Positions 61,890-64,000 of a stretch of 64,000 nucleotides of DNA are shown piece by piece (position 1 is the first letter of the stretch; each line of letters starts with the position of its first letter). A program made the position numbers and the translations under genes. Source of the DNA: Balaenoptera acutorostrata (Eukaryota > Chordata > Mammalia > Artiodactyla > Balaenopteridae); assembly GCF_949987535.1 (NCBI RefSeq), contig NC_080081.1, forward strand, positions 64,563,603 through 64,627,602, in the 5' to 3' direction. Below the pieces are notes generated by a model. It did no database searches. It had not been told where the DNA came from and saw only the letters and a list, made by a program, of their open reading frames with translations.

Positions 61890-62724
61890 TAGGGAGAAAA
61901 CATTCAGTCTTTCAACATTAAGGATGATCTTAGCCTAAGATTGCTTTGTTTTGTTTTGTCCTGTTTTGAAGATGTCCTTTATTAAGTTGAGAGAGCTATC
62001 TTTTACTCCAAGTTTATTGAGAGATTTTATCATGAAAAAATTTACTCTTGATATGTTGAGTTACATTGATTGATGTTAACCAAACTTGCATTCCTAGGCA
62101 CCTCACCCCCCCAGCCCCTTGCTCATGATGTATTATCCTTTTTTTCTTGAATTTGATTTGCCAAAATTTTGTTAAGGATTTTTGCATCGATGTTCATGAG
62201 GAATACAGGTCTGTAGTTTTCCTTTCTTATCATGTTTGTGCTTGGTTTTGGTGTCCAGTTAGTACTGACCTCATAAAATGAGTAGGAAATCATTCCTTCC
62301 TTCTGTCTTTCCTCAAAGTTTTTGAAAATTTGTATTATTTCTTCCTTAAGGGCCTGATAAAATTCATCAGTGAAGCCATCTGAGCCTGGAGTCTTCTTTG
62401 AGGCAAGATTTTAAATTACTAATTCAATTTCATTAGTAGGCATAAGATTATTTGGGTTTTCTATTTCTTGGTATGTCAGTTTGACAAATTGTGTCTTTCA
62501 AGGAAGTTGTCTATTTCATCTAAGTTGTCAGAGTTATAGACATAAGTTGTTTATAGTATCTCCTTACCATCCTTTAATGTCTGTAGGCTCTATAGTTGTG
62601 CTCCCTCTTTTATTCCTAATATTGTTAATTTGTACCTTCTCTTTTTTTCATCGATCTTTTCAAAGAACCAACTTTTGGTTTCTTTAATATTCTGTTTTTG
62701 TCTTTTTCTGTTTCATTGATTTCT

Positions 62725-62884
62725 TTTTCTTTTTATTTATTTGGTTGTATTGGGTCTTAGTTGTGGCATGCGGGATCTTTTTTTAGTTGTGGTATGTGGG
62801 ATCTAGTTCCCTGACCAGGGATTGAACCTGGGTCCGCTGCATTGGGAGTGTGGAGTCTTAGCCACTGGACCATCAGAGAAGTCC
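62725..62884 (-). mobile_element. CHR-type SINE, short form
   Basis: An exact 17-bp target repeat CTGTTTCATTGATTTCT (62708-62724, 62885-62901) flanks it. The SINE is inserted in the old L1. Confidence 0.95.
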
Positions 62885-63870
62885 CTGTTTCATTGATTTC
62901 TGCTCTTATCTTTCTTATTTCATTCTTACTGCTCGCTGTGAGTTTAATTTGCTCTTATTTTTCTAATTTCTTCTTCCCCAGCTTTATTGAGATAATTGAC
63001 ATATTGTGTAAATTAAAGGTGTACACTATTTTAAAATTTTTGTAAGGTCAAAACTTCGATAATTGATTTTAGACCTTTTTTTTCACACTAAGTACTGCTT
63101 AGCAAACAAATTTTGATATGTTGAGTTTTCATTATCATTCAGTTCAAAATATTTTCTTTCCCTTGTGATTTCTTCAATTCATGGGTTATTCAGACATGTG
63201 CTGTTTAATTTCAGAATATTTGGTGCTTTTCTGTTTATCTTATTGTTATTATTTCTCATTAAATTCCATTGTGGTCAGAGAATACACTCTGTAAGATTTC
63301 AGTCTTTTGATATTTATTGAGACTTCTTTCATGGCCCAGGATATGATCTGTCTTGGTGAACATTCTTTATGTACTTGAAAAGAATGTATAGTTTGAAGCT
63401 GTTGGGTGCATTATTCTATAAATGTCAGCTAAGTTATAGTGCTGATAATGTTTCAAATCTTCTATAGCCTTACTGATTTTTTTGGTTGTTTGTTCTATTC
63501 ATAACTAGAGAAGTATTTAAAAATCTCTATGTTTATGTATTTGTCTATTTCTCTCGTTAGTTCTATCAGTTTTTGCTCCATGTATTTTGAAGTTCTACAT
63601 ATATAATTATTATGTACCATAGCAATGCACAATATCATTATGAAATGTCCCTCTCTGCCTCTTATAAAACTTTTCTTGAATTCTGTTATTTTATTAATAT
63701 AGCCACACTAGCTGTCTTATGTTTATGGTTTGCCAGATATACATTTTTTGATACTTTTATTCTACTTATGTTTCTGTATTTAAAGTGTGTCTCTTACAGA
63801 CAGCAAATAATTGGGTCTTGCTTTTTAAATTCAGTCTGACAGTCTAACAACCTCTGCATTTTTCCCCCCT

Positions 63871-64000
63871 TTATAAATTTATTTATTTATTTATTTTTGG
63901 CTGTGTTGGGTCTTCATTGCTGTGGGCAGGCTTTCTTTAGTTGTGGCGAGCGGGGGCTACTCTTTGTTGTGGTGCATGGGCTTCTCATTGTGGTGGCTTC
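63871..64000 (-). mobile_element. CHR-type SINE, cut by window end
   Basis: Begins with a T/A tail and the body GGCTGTGTTGGGTCTTCATT. Its head lies beyond the window. Confidence 0.9.

Larger units (their letters stand above)
61680..63870 (-). mobile_element. Old L1 ORF2 in antisense, interrupted
   Basis: Read on the minus strand, this contains diverged reverse-transcriptase and upstream ORF2 sequence; plus-strand landmarks are CTCATAAAATGAGTAGGAAA, AAGCCATCTGAGCCTGGAGT, and GGCCCAGGATATGATCTGTC. It is split by a SINE at 62,725-62,884 and by L1 3' UTR-like sequence near 62,985. A 43-bp tandem duplication lies at 61,804-61,889. The frame has many stops. Confidence 0.85.

Overview
This window is mammalian nuclear DNA, most likely from a toothed whale. 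At least 23 copies of the tRNA-derived CHR-type SINE lie in it, recognised by heads such as GGGACTTCCCTGGTGGTCCA and a GGTTCGAGCCC B box. This family is typical of the whale/hippo/ruminant clade. I saw no ruminant Bov-A/BovB elements, and one SINE subtype is of a kind I associate with dolphin genomes. The species call is inference.

The only protein-coding gene I can support is INTS6 (Integrator complex subunit 6, also called DICE1), on the minus strand. Four coding exons can be read with canonical splice sites and no breaks: exon 1 (25418-25528), exon 2 (24958-25035), exon 3 (23999-24148) and exon 4 (2028-2117). Together they encode residues 1-143, which is most of the N-terminal von Willebrand A (VWA) domain, including all three parts of its metal-ion (MIDAS) site. 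Intron 3 is about 21.9 kb. Exon 5 and the rest of the gene lie beyond position 1. A CpG island (about 24.3-26.9 kb) covers exons 1-2, intron 2 and the upstream promoter. Its right half probably also drives a divergent transcript, in the position of human INTS6-AS1.

From 26.9 to 64 kb I find no protein-coding gene. This stretch is intergenic (or lncRNA) sequence filled with repeats: CHR SINEs in both orientations, L1 fragments, MIR and L2 remnants, LTR-like remnants, hAT-type and Tigger-type DNA transposons, and microsatellites. The right end (60.1-64 kb) is a nested stack, a Tigger1 copy split by SINEs and a hAT terminus, followed by an old antisense L1 ORF2 that runs to the edge.

The most interesting observations concern retrotransposition. 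Three minus-strand SINEs carry an extra non-SINE segment plus a second poly(A) tract inside their target-site duplications, which looks like 3' transduction by a SINE. One locus looks like a poly(A)-only insertion beside a second insertion at the same target. Several tandem duplications lie within repeats. All nine L1/CHR insertions I can orient inside INTS6 are antisense to the gene. Within INTS6 itself, a run of nine T in coding exon 4 and a GCC repeat beside a YY1-like site in intron 2 stand out. I see no new gene system.
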